From Streptomyces violaceusniger (GTDB lineage: Bacteria; Actinomycetota; Actinomycetes; Streptomycetales; Streptomycetaceae): a stretch of 64,000 nt of DNA. Position 1 is the stretch's first letter. Each line of letters starts with the position of its first letter. Positions 25,048 to 35,146 of the stretch are shown here, in pieces. Location: contig BJHW01000001.1 of NCBI GenBank assembly GCA_005405945.1, positions 5,146,001 to 5,210,000 on the forward strand, in the 5' to 3' direction. The position numbers were made by a program, and so were the translations under genes. The notes beneath the pieces were generated by a model. It was not told the origin of the DNA and searched no databases. It worked only from the letters and a program-made list of their open reading frames with translations.

Positions 25048-26267
25048 ATGCCCGAAGCAGTGATCGTCTCTGCCGCCCGTTCGCCCATCGGCCGCGCCTT
25101 CAAGGGTTCGCTCAAGGATCTGCGGCCGGACGACCTCACCGCCGAGATCATCCAGGCCGCGCTCGCCAAGGTCCCCGAGCTCGACCCGCGCGAGATCGAC
25201 GACCTGATGCTCGGCTGCGGTCTGCCGGGCGGTGAGCAGGGGCACAACCTGGGTCGGATCGTGGCCGTACAGATGGGGATGGACCACCTCCCCGGCTGCA
25301 CGATCACCCGCTACTGCTCCTCCTCCCTCCAGACCTCGCGGATGGCGCTGCACGCCATCAAGGCGGGCGAGGGCGACGTTTTCATCTCGGCGGGCGTCGA
25401 GATGGTCTCGCGGTCGAAGAAGGGCACCTCGGACGGGCTGCCGGACACCCACAACCCGGTGTTCGCGGAGGCCGAGGCCCGTACGGCCGCGCGCGCCGAG
25501 CAGGGCGGCTCCGACTGGCACGACCCGCGCGAGGACGGGTTCCTTCCCGACCCGTACATCGCGATGGGCCAGACCGCCGAGAACCTGGCCCGGCTCAAGG
25601 GGGTCACCCGCGAGGAGATGGACGAGTTCGGCGTGCGGTCCCAGAACCTCGCCGAGGAGGCCATCGAGAAGGGCTTCTGGGAGCGCGAGATCACCCCGGT
25701 GACCACCCCCGACGGCACGGTCGTCAGCACGGACGACGGCCCCCGCGCGGGCACCACCCTGGAGGCCGTACAGGGCCTGAAGCCGGTCTTCCGCCCCGAC
25801 GGCCGGATCACCGCGGGCAACTGCTGCCCACTCAACGACGGCGCCGCGGCGCTGGTGATCATGTCCGACACCAAGGCGCGGGAGCTGGGCGTGACCCCGC
25901 TGGCCCGGATCGTGTCCACCGGCGTCACCGGCCTCTCCCCGAGATCATGGGTTACGGACCGGTCGAGGCGTCCAAGCAGGCGCTGGCGCGGGCCGGGATG
26001 TCGATCGGCGACATCGACCTGGTGGAGATCAACGAGGCGTTCGCCGCGCAGGTCATCCCGTCCTACCGCGATCTGGGCATCGACCTGGACCGTCTCAATG
26101 TCAACGGCGGCGCGATCGCCGTGGGCCACCCCTTCGGCATGACCGGCGCCCGGATCACCGGCACGCTGATCAATTCGCTGCAGTTCCACGACAAGCAGTT
26201 CGGCCTGGAGACCATGTGCGTCGGCGGCGGCCAGGGCATGGCCATGGTCATCGAGCGCCTGAGCTAG
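25048..26267 (+). CDS. acetyl-CoA acetyltransferase / thiolase (apparent frameshift)
   Basis: Thiolase (406 aa after repair) catalysing acyl-CoA cleavage or condensation, probably in fatty-acid beta-oxidation. N-terminal PEAVIVSAARSPIGRAFKG, nucleophilic cysteine in TRYCSSSLQTSRMA, then NCCPLNDGAAALVIM, VEINEAFAAQV, NVNGGAIAVGHPFGMTGAR with the catalytic histidine, and the C-terminal CVGGGQGMAMVIE cysteine. Frame breaks in the C run 25937-25940; one added C gives GLSPEIMGYGPVEASKQAL. ATG 25048 preferred over the adjacent GTG 25045. Confidence 0.9.
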
Positions 26268-26705
26268 GAGGTGCCTGGCGGATCTTGCCGCCTGCGGCGG
26301 GCCGCTCCCCTCCCCGCCCCTTCCCTCCACTGGAGCTCCGCCCCAGCCCCTGGGATCCAGGGGCGACGCCTGCCACGCGGCGAAGCCGCATATCGATGCT
26401 GCGGGAAGGGGCGGGGAGGGGGGAGATCCGCCAGGACGCACGGCCGAGCCGAGCCGACCCGGGCCCCGCGGCCCCGCCGCGACGCGTCTGCGACACTGGT
26501 TCGGCCCGGGCCGTGACCGAATCTCCCCCAGGATGTGACAAAGGTCCTGGGGAGAGCCGTCTACCCAGCTCAGCACCGGTGACCAAAGGCCCGCCCGGTA
26601 TCGAATTCTGCCTATTTGGTGATGGTATGCACTGACGTCGAGAGGCGATAAGCCTCAAGCTGAGGTAGGAATTCGGGGGATCTACAGCCAACCGGGAGTA
26701 CGTCA
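26268..26705. other. 438-base intergenic region with a dispersed CATATCG element
   Basis: GC-rich stem-loop-like sequence follows the thiolase (gccgcctgcggcgg). At 26374-26395 is CACGCGGCG-AAGCCGCATATCG, which recurs with one change at 56542-56563. The last 120 bases are less GC-rich and probably contain the promoter of the next gene. No gene seen. Confidence 0.5.
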
Positions 26706-27632
26706 GTGAGCCCCACGAGTCTTGTCCTCCTCCTGGCCGCGGTGGCCGCCACGGCCGTAGGGACGGCCGCCCTGCACACCGCGCGCGGTGTGCGCCGGCA
26801 GATCAGTGAGCTGCGTGCCGAGCTCGCGGCCACCGTGGCCGCCGGGGCCCGTACGGGCGGCGGAGGCGGCGGTGAGGAGGGCGGCGCCACGGTGCCCGCG
26901 CCCCGCGCCACCCCGGCCGCCGAGATACGCGCGGCCGTCGCCGACGCGCTGGCCGAGGAGCGGGAGCGCGAGCTGGCCGAGGCGCGGGCGTTCTGGGCCG
27001 CCCAGGAGGCCAGGGACTCCGCCGGAGCGGCCGACGCCCACTCGCTGCTGAGCGGTCCTGGCGGGTTCGGCGAGGACGCCTCCCAGGACGCGCAGCTCTT
27101 CGTGCCCCGCCAGGCCGACCTGGCCGGGCTCGAACCGCTGCTCGGGCTGGACGCGCTCGGCCCCGAGGCCATGGACGCCGCCGGGGACCAGGAGCCCGAG
27201 GTCGAGTCCGAGGTGGAGCTGGAGCTGGGCGCCGGGGCAGAGCCCGCGGCCGAGCCCCTGGAGTCCGCCGAGCTGGCGGCGGCCCGCCGCCGCCATCCGT
27301 CCCACCCCGACTTCACCCCGTCGTCACCCGTCGCCGACCACGACCGTACGGTGACCCGGCTCAGCGAGCTGGCCGACGCCCGCACCCCGCTGTCCGACGT
27401 GCGGCCCGGGCCCCTCGGCACCCTCGACGTCTACGTCTTCGCCGACGGCACCACGATCTGCATGACCCCGGGCCACCGGGAGACCGCGGAGCGGCTGGCG
27501 GACGCGCTGCGCGAGGGCACCGCCCCGGTGCTGCTGGGCGGCTCGGGCGTCTCCGGTGCGTATGCGCTCACCTTCGGTTGCGGCGAGGAGAACGTGTACG
27601 TCCTCGCCGACCGCGTCATCGCCTCGCTGTAG
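26706..27632 (+). CDS. conserved membrane-anchored protein, unknown function
   Basis: 308 aa. An N-terminal hydrophobic helix (SLVLLLAAVAATAVGTAAL) is followed by a charged, probably coiled-coil region (VRRQISELRAELAATVAAG; DALAEERERELAEARAFWAAQ). Then comes an acidic low-complexity linker (PEVESEVELELGAGAEP). The C-terminal 100 residues form a compact domain (LDVYVFADGTTICMTPGHRETAERLADAL and AYALTFGCGEENVYVLADRVIASL), suggesting a small globular fold facing the cytoplasm. GTG start at 26706. No named family recognised. Confidence 0.75.
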   Translation: MSPTSLVLLLAAVAATAVGTAALHTARGVRRQISELRAELAATVAAGARTGGGGGGEEGGATVPAPRATPAAEIRAAVADALAEERERELAEARAFWAAQEARDSAGAADAHSLLSGPGGFGEDASQDAQLFVPRQADLAGLEPLLGLDALGPEAMDAAGDQEPEVESEVELELGAGAEPAAEPLESAELAAARRRHPSHPDFTPSSPVADHDRTVTRLSELADARTPLSDVRPGPLGTLDVYVFADGTTICMTPGHRETAERLADALREGTAPVLLGGSGVSGAYALTFGCGEENVYVLADRVIASL

Positions 27633-27714
27633 CCACCGCGTCATCGCCTCGCCGTAACTGATCGCCAGCGGCATAACTCACCATAAGCGACGTAACTCAC
27701 CGTAAGCGGCTTCC

Positions 27715-28055
27715 TCAGGCGCCGCAGCGCCCCGCCGCCTCCGCCACGAGCGCCACCGCCTCGGCGGCCCCCGCGTCGTATCGCCGCCCCCGGCGCCGCC
27801 CGGCGCACGCTCCAGCGCGTGCACCAAGTCGTGTCCGGCCACCGCCACCTGGTCGGCGACCACGAACAGCCCTGCGTCCGGCATGATCCGCGGCGGGGTG
27901 CCCGGCTCCTCGAGCCGCTGTGCGCGTACCGACAATTCCCTGGCCAGGGCGAGTCCTTCGGCCGCCGCGCCCGCGCGCAGCCGGGACTGTGGAAGGGCGC
28001 GCAACCGGTCGGCGAGCCGGTCGACGGCGGCGAGGAGGGGGGTGACATCATCCAC
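27715..28055 (-). CDS. conserved hypothetical protein (apparent frameshift)
   Basis: About 113 aa. Starts at GTG 28055 (VDDVTPLLAAVDRLADRLRAL). The visible body is helical and basic, then MPDAGLFVVADQVAVAGHDLVHAL. In the deposited frame the C-terminus becomes an Arg/Trp-rich run. Adding one G at the C/G run 27768-27772 gives TTRGAAEAVALVAEAAGRCGA and a stop at 27715, which looks like a natural helical end. Convergent with the preceding gene. Function unknown. Confidence 0.6.
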
Positions 28056-28174
28056 GTTCCGAGCGTATGCGCCACTGAGGGACTGTTGCCAACGGGCGAA
28101 CACTCAGGCACGGTGAGCTGAAGGAAACCCGGGCCATGGACCCGGGTCCGGCATGGAAGCGTCCGGAGGCGCCG

Positions 28175-28405
28175 ATGTCCCAAATCTTCTCCGACGAGAC
28201 TCACCGGAACCTACTCTCCCGCATCCCCCAGTGCACGGGCCGTGAAGTCGCCGACTGGCTGCGCACGGTCGACGAGGGCCCCGCTTTCTTCCGATTCGAG
28301 GAGAAGGTCAGCTGGCTGCGCGGCGAGCACCAGCTCGCCTACGGCCACGCGAAGGCGATCATCCATGAACACGACTTGAGGCGTGCGGCACGCAAGCTGC
28401 TGTAG
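28175..28405 (+). CDS. DUF4287-type small protein
   Basis: 76 aa. ATG 28175 follows CCGGAGG by five bases. The sequence ETHRNLLSRIPQCTGREVADWL...WLRGEHQLAYGHAKAIIHEHDL matches the DUF4287 pattern (a TG..W.. motif, then EH.L.YG.A..I). No enzymatic residues obvious. Followed by a strong terminator. Confidence 0.75.
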   Translation: MSQIFSDETHRNLLSRIPQCTGREVADWLRTVDEGPAFFRFEEKVSWLRGEHQLAYGHAKAIIHEHDLRRAARKLL

Positions 28406-28471
28406 CCGCTGCCCGGAGGCAGAAGCGTGTATGACAGACCCACCGAACGGAGCGGCTTAGGCCGCATAGGA

Positions 28472-28512
28472 AGAAGGGCCCGCGGAGGTCATCGCCTCCG
28501 CGGGCCCTTCTA
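28472..28512. terminator. bidirectional hairpin terminator
   Basis: Near-perfect 17-bp stem: AGAAGGGCCCGCGGAGG and CCTCCGCGGGCCCTTCT around a six-base loop, between the convergent DUF4287 gene (+) and the Bax-inhibitor gene (-). Confidence 0.85.
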
Positions 28513-28535
28513 GGTGCTACGCGCTACCAGGGACG

Positions 28536-29432
28536 CTAATCCCTGAAGATCGAGATCAGCCGGAGCAGCTCCAGGTAGATCCACACCAGCGAGAGCGTCA
28601 GCCCGAAGGCGGCCAGCCAGGACTCCTCACGCGGAGCGCCGTACCGGACACCGTCCTCGACCTGCTTGAAGTCCATCGCCAGGAACGCCGCGCCGAGCAG
28701 GACACCGACGAGGCCGAAGACGATGCCGAGGCCGCCGCTGCGGAAGCCGAGGCCGTCCCCGCCGCCGAAGGCGGCGAACAGCAGGTTGACCGCCATCAGC
28801 AGGATGAAGCCGATGGCGGCGGCGAGCACAAAGCGCTGGAATCGCGCGTTCACCCGGATGAGCCGGGTCTTGTACGCGACGAGCACACCGACGAACACGG
28901 CCATCGTGCCGAGCACGGCCTGCATCGGGATGCCGGACCAGCGCTCGTTGTACACCTGGCTGATGACGCCGAGGAAAAGGCCCTCGAAGAGGGCGTAACC
29001 CATGATCAGCGCGGGCGAGGCCGTGCGCTTGAACGACTGGACGAGGCCGAGCACCATCGCCACGAGCGCGGCGCCGAAGCCCACGCCCACCGGAAGCTGC
29101 GCGATCCACGCGGCCGCGGCGGCGACGATGACGGTACCGAGGGTCATACCGGTGCGCATGACGACGTCGTCCATCGTCATGCGGCCGGTCTGCAGCGGGC
29201 CCGCCGGCGGCGCGCCGTACATCTGCTGCAGCTGTTCGGGGGTCAGATTCTGCTGGTCGCCCGCCGCGTAGGGGTTCGTGGGCGCCTGTGTCTGCGCGTA
29301 CGGGTTACCGCCCGCGTACGGGTTGGCCTGACCGGCGGCGGGGCTCCCGGCCTGCGGCGCCGCGCCGAAACCGGCGTAGCCGCCGCTGCGGCTGAACCCC
29401 CGTCGCGAGAAGACCGGGTTGCTGCTCCTCAT
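28536..29432 (-). CDS. Bax inhibitor-1/YccA family membrane protein
   Basis: 298-aa integral membrane protein of the BI-1 (TMBIM) family. The Gly/Pro/Tyr/Asn-rich N-terminal cytoplasmic tail (NPYAGGNPYAQTQAPTNPYA) precedes seven hydrophobic segments, among them MTLGTVIVAAAAAWIAQL, ALIMGYALFEGLFLGVI and FAAFGGGDGLGFRSGGLGIVFG. ATG 29432 has a good GGAGG site; the reading from 29471 adds 13 non-homologous residues. Family members are linked to membrane Ca2+/pH leak; the role in Streptomyces is unknown. Confidence 0.9.
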   Translation of the reverse strand: MRSSNPVFSRRGFSRSGGYAGFGAAPQAGSPAAGQANPYAGGNPYAQTQAPTNPYAAGDQQNLTPEQLQQMYGAPPAGPLQTGRMTMDDVVMRTGMTLGTVIVAAAAAWIAQLPVGVGFGAALVAMVLGLVQSFKRTASPALIMGYALFEGLFLGVISQVYNERWSGIPMQAVLGTMAVFVGVLVAYKTRLIRVNARFQRFVLAAAIGFILLMAVNLLFAAFGGGDGLGFRSGGLGIVFGLVGVLLGAAFLAMDFKQVEDGVRYGAPREESWLAAFGLTLSLVWIYLELLRLISIFRD

Positions 29433-29617
29433 CTCACTCCTCCGTGGCCGCCGTGCGCGACCTTGACTCAAGAGTAATGGGTAAGCAAAGAAAGCACCCT
29501 AGTGCCCAAGGAGGATCTTTTCATGCGGGAAGAGGCCGCGCGAGGCCCCTGCGGGCCCCGCGCACACACCTGGGGCGACCATCCACACACGCTGAGTGCG
29601 CCCACCGGATCTGAAGG

Positions 29618-29700
29618 TGCCCGGAACCGGACTTGAACCGGTACGCCCGCGAGGGGCAGCGAGGTTTAAGCTCGCCGTGTCTGCATTCCACCATCCGGGC
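29618..29700 (-). tRNA. bldA: tRNA-Leu, anticodon UAA (bldA)
   Basis: 83-nt cloverleaf on the minus strand. Acceptor GCCCGGA pairs with TCCGGGC, discriminator A, no encoded CCA. The anticodon stem GCGAG/CTCGC encloses the loop CTTAAAC, so the anticodon is TAA. The extra-long variable arm (GCCCCTCGCGGGC region) is class II, as expected for leucine. The T arm is ACCGG-TTCAAGT-CCGGT. In Streptomyces the single tRNA reading UUA is bldA, the switch controlling aerial growth and secondary metabolism. Confidence 0.95.
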
Positions 29701-30102
29701 AGCGGTTCCCCCTGGGCCGTACGGTGCGCATACGACCCTCCCCTGGAAGAGAGCAGCACGAGCCTATCCGGGGACATGCCCCCGCACAGTGAATCCGCAG
29801 ACCGAGGTTGTCTTATTTTATTGGCAACTGAGGGTGCATCAGCATCGGGGCGGGGTACCCGCAGATACCGACGGCCATTGGACCTGCCGATATGCCCTGA
29901 ACCCCCGTTAACTGGGGATTGACGCAATCTCGACGCCCCGGACGGGGCGTCTTCTCCTCCTCAAGGAGGACTCCGCCGTCACCACCTACATCGCGAGACC
30001 CCCACGAGAACCGGAGCACGGGTGATCCCGTGCTCTTTCACAACCGGAACCATGGAGTGACGTCCCGCCCACTCCCGCAGAGCACGACAGGAGTCATCCA
30101 CC
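29701..30102. promoter_or_regulatory. divergent upstream region of bldA and the LolD/FtsX transporter
   Basis: 402 bases with no gene. It contains an A/T-rich patch (29812-29830, TTGTCTTATTTTATTGGCAA), unusual in this genome and probably part of the bldA promoter region. A GACGCCCC-GGAC-GGGGCGTC hairpin at 29932-29951 is followed by CTTCTCC, a likely terminator or attenuator before the plus-strand transporter. Confidence 0.5.
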
Positions 30103-30885
30103 GTGACCACCATGCCTCTCGGCGTCAAAACCACCGCCCACTCCACCGGGGCGGCCGCCCGGGCCACGGACCTGAGCAAGGTCTACGGCGAGGGCGAGAC
30201 CCAGGTAATCGCCCTGGACTCGGTCTCCGTCGAGTTCCGCCAGGCGGAGTTCACCGCGATCATGGGCCCCTCCGGATCCGGCAAGTCCACGCTGATGCAC
30301 TGCATGGCGGGTCTCGACACCATCTCCAGCGGCTCGGCCCGGATCGGCGACGTCGAACTGACCACGCTGAAGGACAAGAAGCTCACCCAGCTGCGCCGCG
30401 ACAAGATCGGCTTCATCTTCCAGGCGTTCAACCTGCTGCCGACGCTGAACGCGCTGGAGAACATCACCCTCCCGATGGACATCGCGGGCCGCAAGGCCGA
30501 CCAGGCGTGGCTGGACCAGGTGGTGGCCACGGTCGGTCTGGCCGGGCGGCTCAAGCACCGCCCCAACCAGCTGTCGGGTGGTCAGCAGCAGCGCGTCGCC
30601 GTCGCCCGCGCCCTGGCCGGCCAGCCGGAGATCATCTTCGCCGACGAGCCGACCGGCAACCTGGACTCCCGCTCCGGCGCCGAGGTCCTGGGCTTCCTCC
30701 GCAACTCGGTGCGGGAGCTGGGCCAGACGATCGTGATGGTGACCCATGACCCGGTCGCCGCGTCCTACTCCGATCGGGTGGTCTTCCTCGCCGACGGCCG
30801 GATCGTGGACGAGCTGCGCAGCCCCACCGCCGATTCGGTGCTGGACCGCATGAAGCGCTTCGACGCCAAGGGCCGCACGAGCTGA
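30103..30885 (+). CDS. ABC transporter ATP-binding protein, LolD/MacB type
   Basis: 260-aa ATPase of the mechanotransmission (MacB/LolD/FtsE-like) class. Walker A GPSGSGKST, Q-loop FQAFNLLPT, signature LSGGQQQRVAVARAL, Walker B IIFADEPTGNLD and H-loop VTHDP are intact. The ADEPTGNLDS sequence is characteristic of this class. GTG 30103 follows AGGAG. Pairs with the FtsX-family permease 69 bases downstream. Probably exports a lipid, peptide or drug, or drives cell-envelope work. Confidence 0.93.
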   Translation: MTTMPLGVKTTAHSTGAAARATDLSKVYGEGETQVIALDSVSVEFRQAEFTAIMGPSGSGKSTLMHCMAGLDTISSGSARIGDVELTTLKDKKLTQLRRDKIGFIFQAFNLLPTLNALENITLPMDIAGRKADQAWLDQVVATVGLAGRLKHRPNQLSGGQQQRVAVARALAGQPEIIFADEPTGNLDSRSGAEVLGFLRNSVRELGQTIVMVTHDPVAASYSDRVVFLADGRIVDELRSPTADSVLDRMKRFDAKGRTS

Positions 30886-30954
30886 CGCGGGGCGCGCGCC
30901 CGTACAAGCACGCCGCCCCGCACTCCCCCACTCCCCCTTCAGGACTGACACCTC

Positions 30955-33502
30955 ATGCTCCGTACAGCCCTGCGCAATGTGCTTGCGCACAAGGCCCGGT
31001 TGCTGATGACCGTGCTCGCCGTGATGCTCGGCGTGGCCTTCGTCGCCGGCACCCTGGTCTTCACCAACACCATCTCCGACGCCTACCAGAAGAGCTCCCA
31101 GAAGGGCTACGAGGGCGTCGACGTCGCCATCACGCCCGACAAGAAGGACGACGACTCCGCCAACCCCGGTGACGCGCCCCGCCTGAGCCAGCGGCTGCTG
31201 GACCAGGCGGCCAAGTCGCCCGGCGCCGCCTCCGCCTTCGGTGTGGTGAAGGGCTCCTCCGCCCTCGCCGACAAGAAGGGCGACCTGCTCGGCAGCGGCT
31301 TCTCCAACCTGGCCGGCAACTACTACCCGGGCGCGGACGGCAAGGACCCCCGGTACACGATGACCGAGGGCCGCGCCCCCAAGGCCGCGGGTGAGGTCGC
31401 GCTCGACTCCAAGACCGCCGAGCGCGGCCACTACAAGGCCGGGGACTCCATCCGGGTCTCCGTCGACGGCCCGGTGCGCACCGAGAAGGTCGTCGGCGTC
31501 TTCACCACCGACGACGGCACTGTCGCGGCGGGCGGCACCCTCGCGCTGTACGACACGGCCACCGCGCAGAAGCTGTTCGGCAAGCCCGGGCAGTTCGACG
31601 AGATCGATGTGAAGGCCGCCGCGGGCACCTCGCAGTCCACCCTGAAGTCGTCGATCGACAAGATCCTGCCCGAGCAGGCCAAGGCCACCACCGCCAAGAA
31701 GCTCGCCAAGGACCAGGCCAAGGTGATCGAAGAGGGCATGAGCAGCATGCAGACCGCGATGCTGGTGTTCGCCGGTATCGCGCTCTTCGTCGGCATCTTC
31801 ATCATCGTCAACACCTTCTCCATGCTGGTCGCCCAGCGCACCAGGGAGCTCGCCCTGATGCGCGCGGTGGGTGCGACCCGCCGTCAGGTCACCCGCTCGG
31901 TGCTGATCGAGGCCACCGTCGTGGGCGCCGTCGCGGCCGTGGTGGGTCTCGCCGCCGGTGTCGGCATCGGCGCCGTGCTGCGCTCGGCGCTCAACTCCAC
32001 CGGGGCCAACGTCCCGGACGGTCCGCTGATCGTCGCGCCGACCACGGTGCTGGCCTCGGTGGTCGTGGGCGTCGTGGTGACCGTGCTCTCCGCCTGGCTG
32101 CCCGGCCGCCGCGCCGCCAAGATCCCGCCGGTCGCCGCGATGAACAGCGTGCACGCCGCGCCGACCACCCGCGGTCTGGTGGTGCGCAACACCATCGGCG
32201 CGATCCTCGCCGCGGCCGGTATCGCGCTGGTGGTCGCCGGTGCGGGCATGGGCGGCGACGGCGAGGGCCCGATGGCGTTCGGCGCGGCCGTCCTGGTGAT
32301 CGGCGTCTTCGTGCTCACCCCGCTGCTGTCCCGGCCGCTGATCGCGGCCGCCGGCCCGGTGCTGCGGATCTTCGGGATGCCCGGCAAGCTGGCCCGGCAG
32401 AACGCGGTGCGCAACCCGCGCCGCACCGCCGCCACTGCCTCCGCCCTGATGGTGGGTCTCACGCTGATCACCGGTATGACGGTGATCGCCGGGTCCATGC
32501 AGAAGGGGATCGACAAGATGGCGGCCGACGGGCTGAGGTCCGACTACGTCGTCAGCATGGGCGGGGGCAGCGGGGGCAGCGGACGGCCGCTGTCGCCCGA
32601 GGTGTCCAAGACCCTGGCGAAGCTGCCCGAGGTCACCACGATCAGCCCGCTGCGCTCCTCCCCGGCCCGGGTCGCCGGCGACTCCGACTCCCTGACGGGC
32701 GTCGACCCGAAGGCCATCAAGGACCTGGTGAAGGTCGACTTCACCGAGGGCTCGTTCGCCGCGCTCGGGGCACCAAGGCCCTCGTCGACGACAAGATCGC
32801 CGACAAGAACCACTGGAAGGTCGGCTCCACCATCCCGGTGACCTACGAGGACGGCCGCAGCGGCAAGCTGACCGTGGGCGGTGTCTACGAGGGCAACCAG
32901 ATGATCCGCGGGTCATGGTCGACAGCGCCACGATCACCCCGCACATGGCCACCGTCGCGGACTTCCAGGTGATGCTGAAGACCAAGGGCGGCGCCACGGA
33001 GAACAACAAGGAGCTGCTGAAGAAGACGCTCGGCGACAACCCGGCGATCAAGATCCAGAACAAGCAGGACACCTCGGACGAAATCGCCAGCGCCTTCACG
33101 CTGATGCTGAACATGCTCTACGGGCTGCTCGCCATGGCCGTGATCGTCGCCGTGCTCGGTGTCATCAACACCCTGGCGATGTCGGTCTTCGAGCGGTCCA
33201 AGGAGATCGGCATGCTGCGGGCGATCGGCCTGGACCGGGGCGGCGTCAAGCGGATGGTCCGGCTGGAGTCGCTGGTCATCTCGCTCTTCGGCGGGGTGCT
33301 CGGCCTCGGCCTCGGCGTCTTCTTCGGCTGGGCGGCCGGTGAGCTGATCGCCACCGAGCTGCCGAGCTACGAGATGGTGCTTCCGTGGGCCCGGATGGGG
33401 CTGTTCATACTGATGGCCGCCTTCGTGGGCGTCATCGCGGCGCTGTGGCCGGCCCGGCGGGCCTCCAAGCTCAACATGCTGGCCGCCATCAAGGCCGAGT
33501 AG
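30955..33502 (+). CDS. FtsX/MacB-family ABC permease (two apparent frameshifts)
   Basis: Large permease (849 aa after repair) with two FtsX repeats. N-terminal signal-anchor MLRTALRNVLAHKARLLMT, an extracellular MacB-like domain, a first three-helix FtsX block (LVFAGIALFVGIFIIVNTFSML; RELALMRAVGATRRQV), a middle pair of helices, a second extracellular domain, and a final FtsX block (LYGLLAMAVIVAVLGVINTLA; KEIGMLRAIGLDRGGVKRM). Frame breaks at G runs 32767-32770 and 32910-32912; one G at each restores ALGGTKALVDDKI and NQMIRGVMVDSATI. Partner ATPase is directly upstream. Confidence 0.9.
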
Positions 33503-33536
33503 CCGAGCAGGCCGCACAGCGGCGAGCTGACACGGA

Positions 33537-33575
33537 ACGTCCCCGTCCGCCCCCGGGAGGGGCGGACGGGGACGT
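33537..33575. terminator. bidirectional hairpin terminator
   Basis: ACGTCCCCGTCCGCCCC pairs with GGGGCGGACGGGGACGT over a five-base loop, between the convergent FtsX gene (+) and the methyltransferase gene (-). A perfect 17-bp stem. Confidence 0.85.
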
Positions 33576-33612
33576 CCGCGTTGTGGCCGCTTTCAGCCGC
33601 CTTCGGTCGCCT

Positions 33613-34923
33613 TCAGCCGCGCCACTCGCGGGTGCGCAGCGGAAGGCCCGAGGCCCCGCCCTCGGGGTGCGGACGGCGAGGATCTGGTTGACCCCGATCC
33701 GGTTGCGCTCGAAGGAGAGCGCCGAGGCCGCCATGTAGAGCCGCCAGACCCGGGCCCGGCCCGGGGAGGTCAGCCGCACGGCCTGGGCCCAGGACCGCTC
33801 CAGGTTGGCGACCCAGCGGCGCAGCGTGAGCGCGTAGTGCTCGCGGATGGCCTCCACGTCCCGCACCTCGAAGCCCGCCGCCTCCAGCTGGGTCACGGTC
33901 CGGCCGACCGGGGCGAGCTCACCGTCGGGAAGACATAGCGGTCGATGAACTCGTCCACGTGGTACGCCTCTTCGTCCGGCTGGGGGCGCCGGGCGATCTG
34001 GTGGTTGAGCAGCCGCCCGCCGGGCCGCAGCAGCCGGTGCAGGATGGCGGTGTACTCGGCGTACCGCACGGCGCCCACGTGCTCGGCCATGCCGATCGAG
34101 GAGATGGCGTCGTACGGCCCGTCCGGGACCTCGCGGTAGTCCTGGACCCGGATCTCCACCTGGTCGGTGAGCCCGGCGTCCGCGATGCGCTTGCGGGCGT
34201 ACGCCGCCTGCTCCTCGGAGAGCGTGACGCCGACTGCGCGCACCCCGTACTCGCGCGCCGCGTGCAGCACCATCGAGCCCCAGCCGCACCCCACGTCCAG
34301 CAGCCGCTGGCCGGGCTTCAGGGCCAGCTTGCGGCAGACCAGGTCCAGCTTGGCGCGCTGGGCCTCCTCCAGCGTGGAGTCCGGCCTGTCCCAGTAGGCG
34401 CAGGAGTAGACCATCGACGGACCGAGCACCAGCTCGTAGAAGTCGTTGCCGACGTCGTAGTGGTGGCTGATCGCCTTGCGGTCGCGGCGCAGGGAGTGCA
34501 GCGGACCGAGGGTGGTCCGGGCCTCCTCGCGCGGCGGGGGCGGCGGCAGCCCCGGCCCGGCGAGCGCGATCATCTCCCGGGCGGCGGTGCGCAGCGCGGG
34601 GGCGCGCAGCGCCTGGAGGGCGGTGATCAGCCGGGACCGCGGCGCGGTGGCGGGGCCGCGCTCCCACAGCAGCCCGGACAGCCGGTCCAGGGCGTCGTAC
34701 AGATCGCCCTCGACATCGAGGTCCCCGGCGACCCAGGCGCGGGCCAGGCCCAGCTCGCCCGGCCGCCACAGGATCCTGCGCAGCGCCCGGCGGCGCCGGA
34801 TGACCAGGGTGGGGGCGCCGGGCGGACCGGTCTCGCTGTGGTCCCAGGCGCGGACGCGGATCGGGAGGGGGTTCCCAGCACCTCCTCGGCCAGGGTGGCG
34901 ATCCGCCCAGCGGCGTCGGCCAT
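33613..34923 (-). CDS. cyclopropane-fatty-acid-synthase-like SAM methyltransferase (three apparent frameshifts)
   Basis: Class I SAM-dependent methyltransferase of the CFAS family, which methylenates unsaturated phospholipid acyl chains. Motifs: SHHYDVGNDFYELVLGPSMVYSC, SAM-binding LLDVGCGWGSMVLHAA, GVTLSEEQ and the family signature SIGMAEHVG. Three one-base deletions break the frame: 34867-34871 (restores EEVLGTPLPIRVRAWD), 33927-33929 (restores YVFPDGELAPVGRTV) and 33664-33667 (restores VRTPEGGASGLPLRTREWRG and stop). Repaired length is 437 aa, an exact codon number. ATG 34923 follows GGAGGTG. Confidence 0.87.
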
Positions 34924-35068
34924 ATCGCACCTCCGTGATGGCGAGTCAGGAAGATTCACTCACCACGTAAACACCATGGAACCCGCCGTACAGTCCCACC
35001 GACACGTCTGGAATCGGCAAAACAGCTTCAAAAGCGGGCCATCGGAGGGGCGTCCGAGGGCAGACGTA

Positions 35069-35100
35069 AGGGCGTCCGCCCCACGGATGGCGGACGCCCT
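35069..35100. terminator. hairpin terminator downstream of ndh
   Basis: AGGGCGTCCGCC pairs with GGCGGACGCCCT across an eight-base loop, 47 bases past the ndh stop on the minus strand. Confidence 0.75.
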
Positions 35101-35146
35101 CGGCGTCGGTCGTGCGGGTCGGACCCGCAGGGTCAGGCCCTTGGGG

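Noticed and set aside
23983..25307. Long minus-strand frames with repeated CCLACVRSAGRAASGVRP-type modules
   Set aside because: Produced by the ~126-base GC-rich tandem repeat whose period is near a multiple of three. No ribosome-binding sites, composition typical of antisense to GC-rich DNA, and overlap with the hydrolase and thiolase genes.
30094..33114. 1006-aa minus-strand frame opposite the LolD/FtsX genes
   Set aside because: Antisense shadow with His/Gly/Arg/Asp-rich composition; both plus-strand genes have full ABC motifs.
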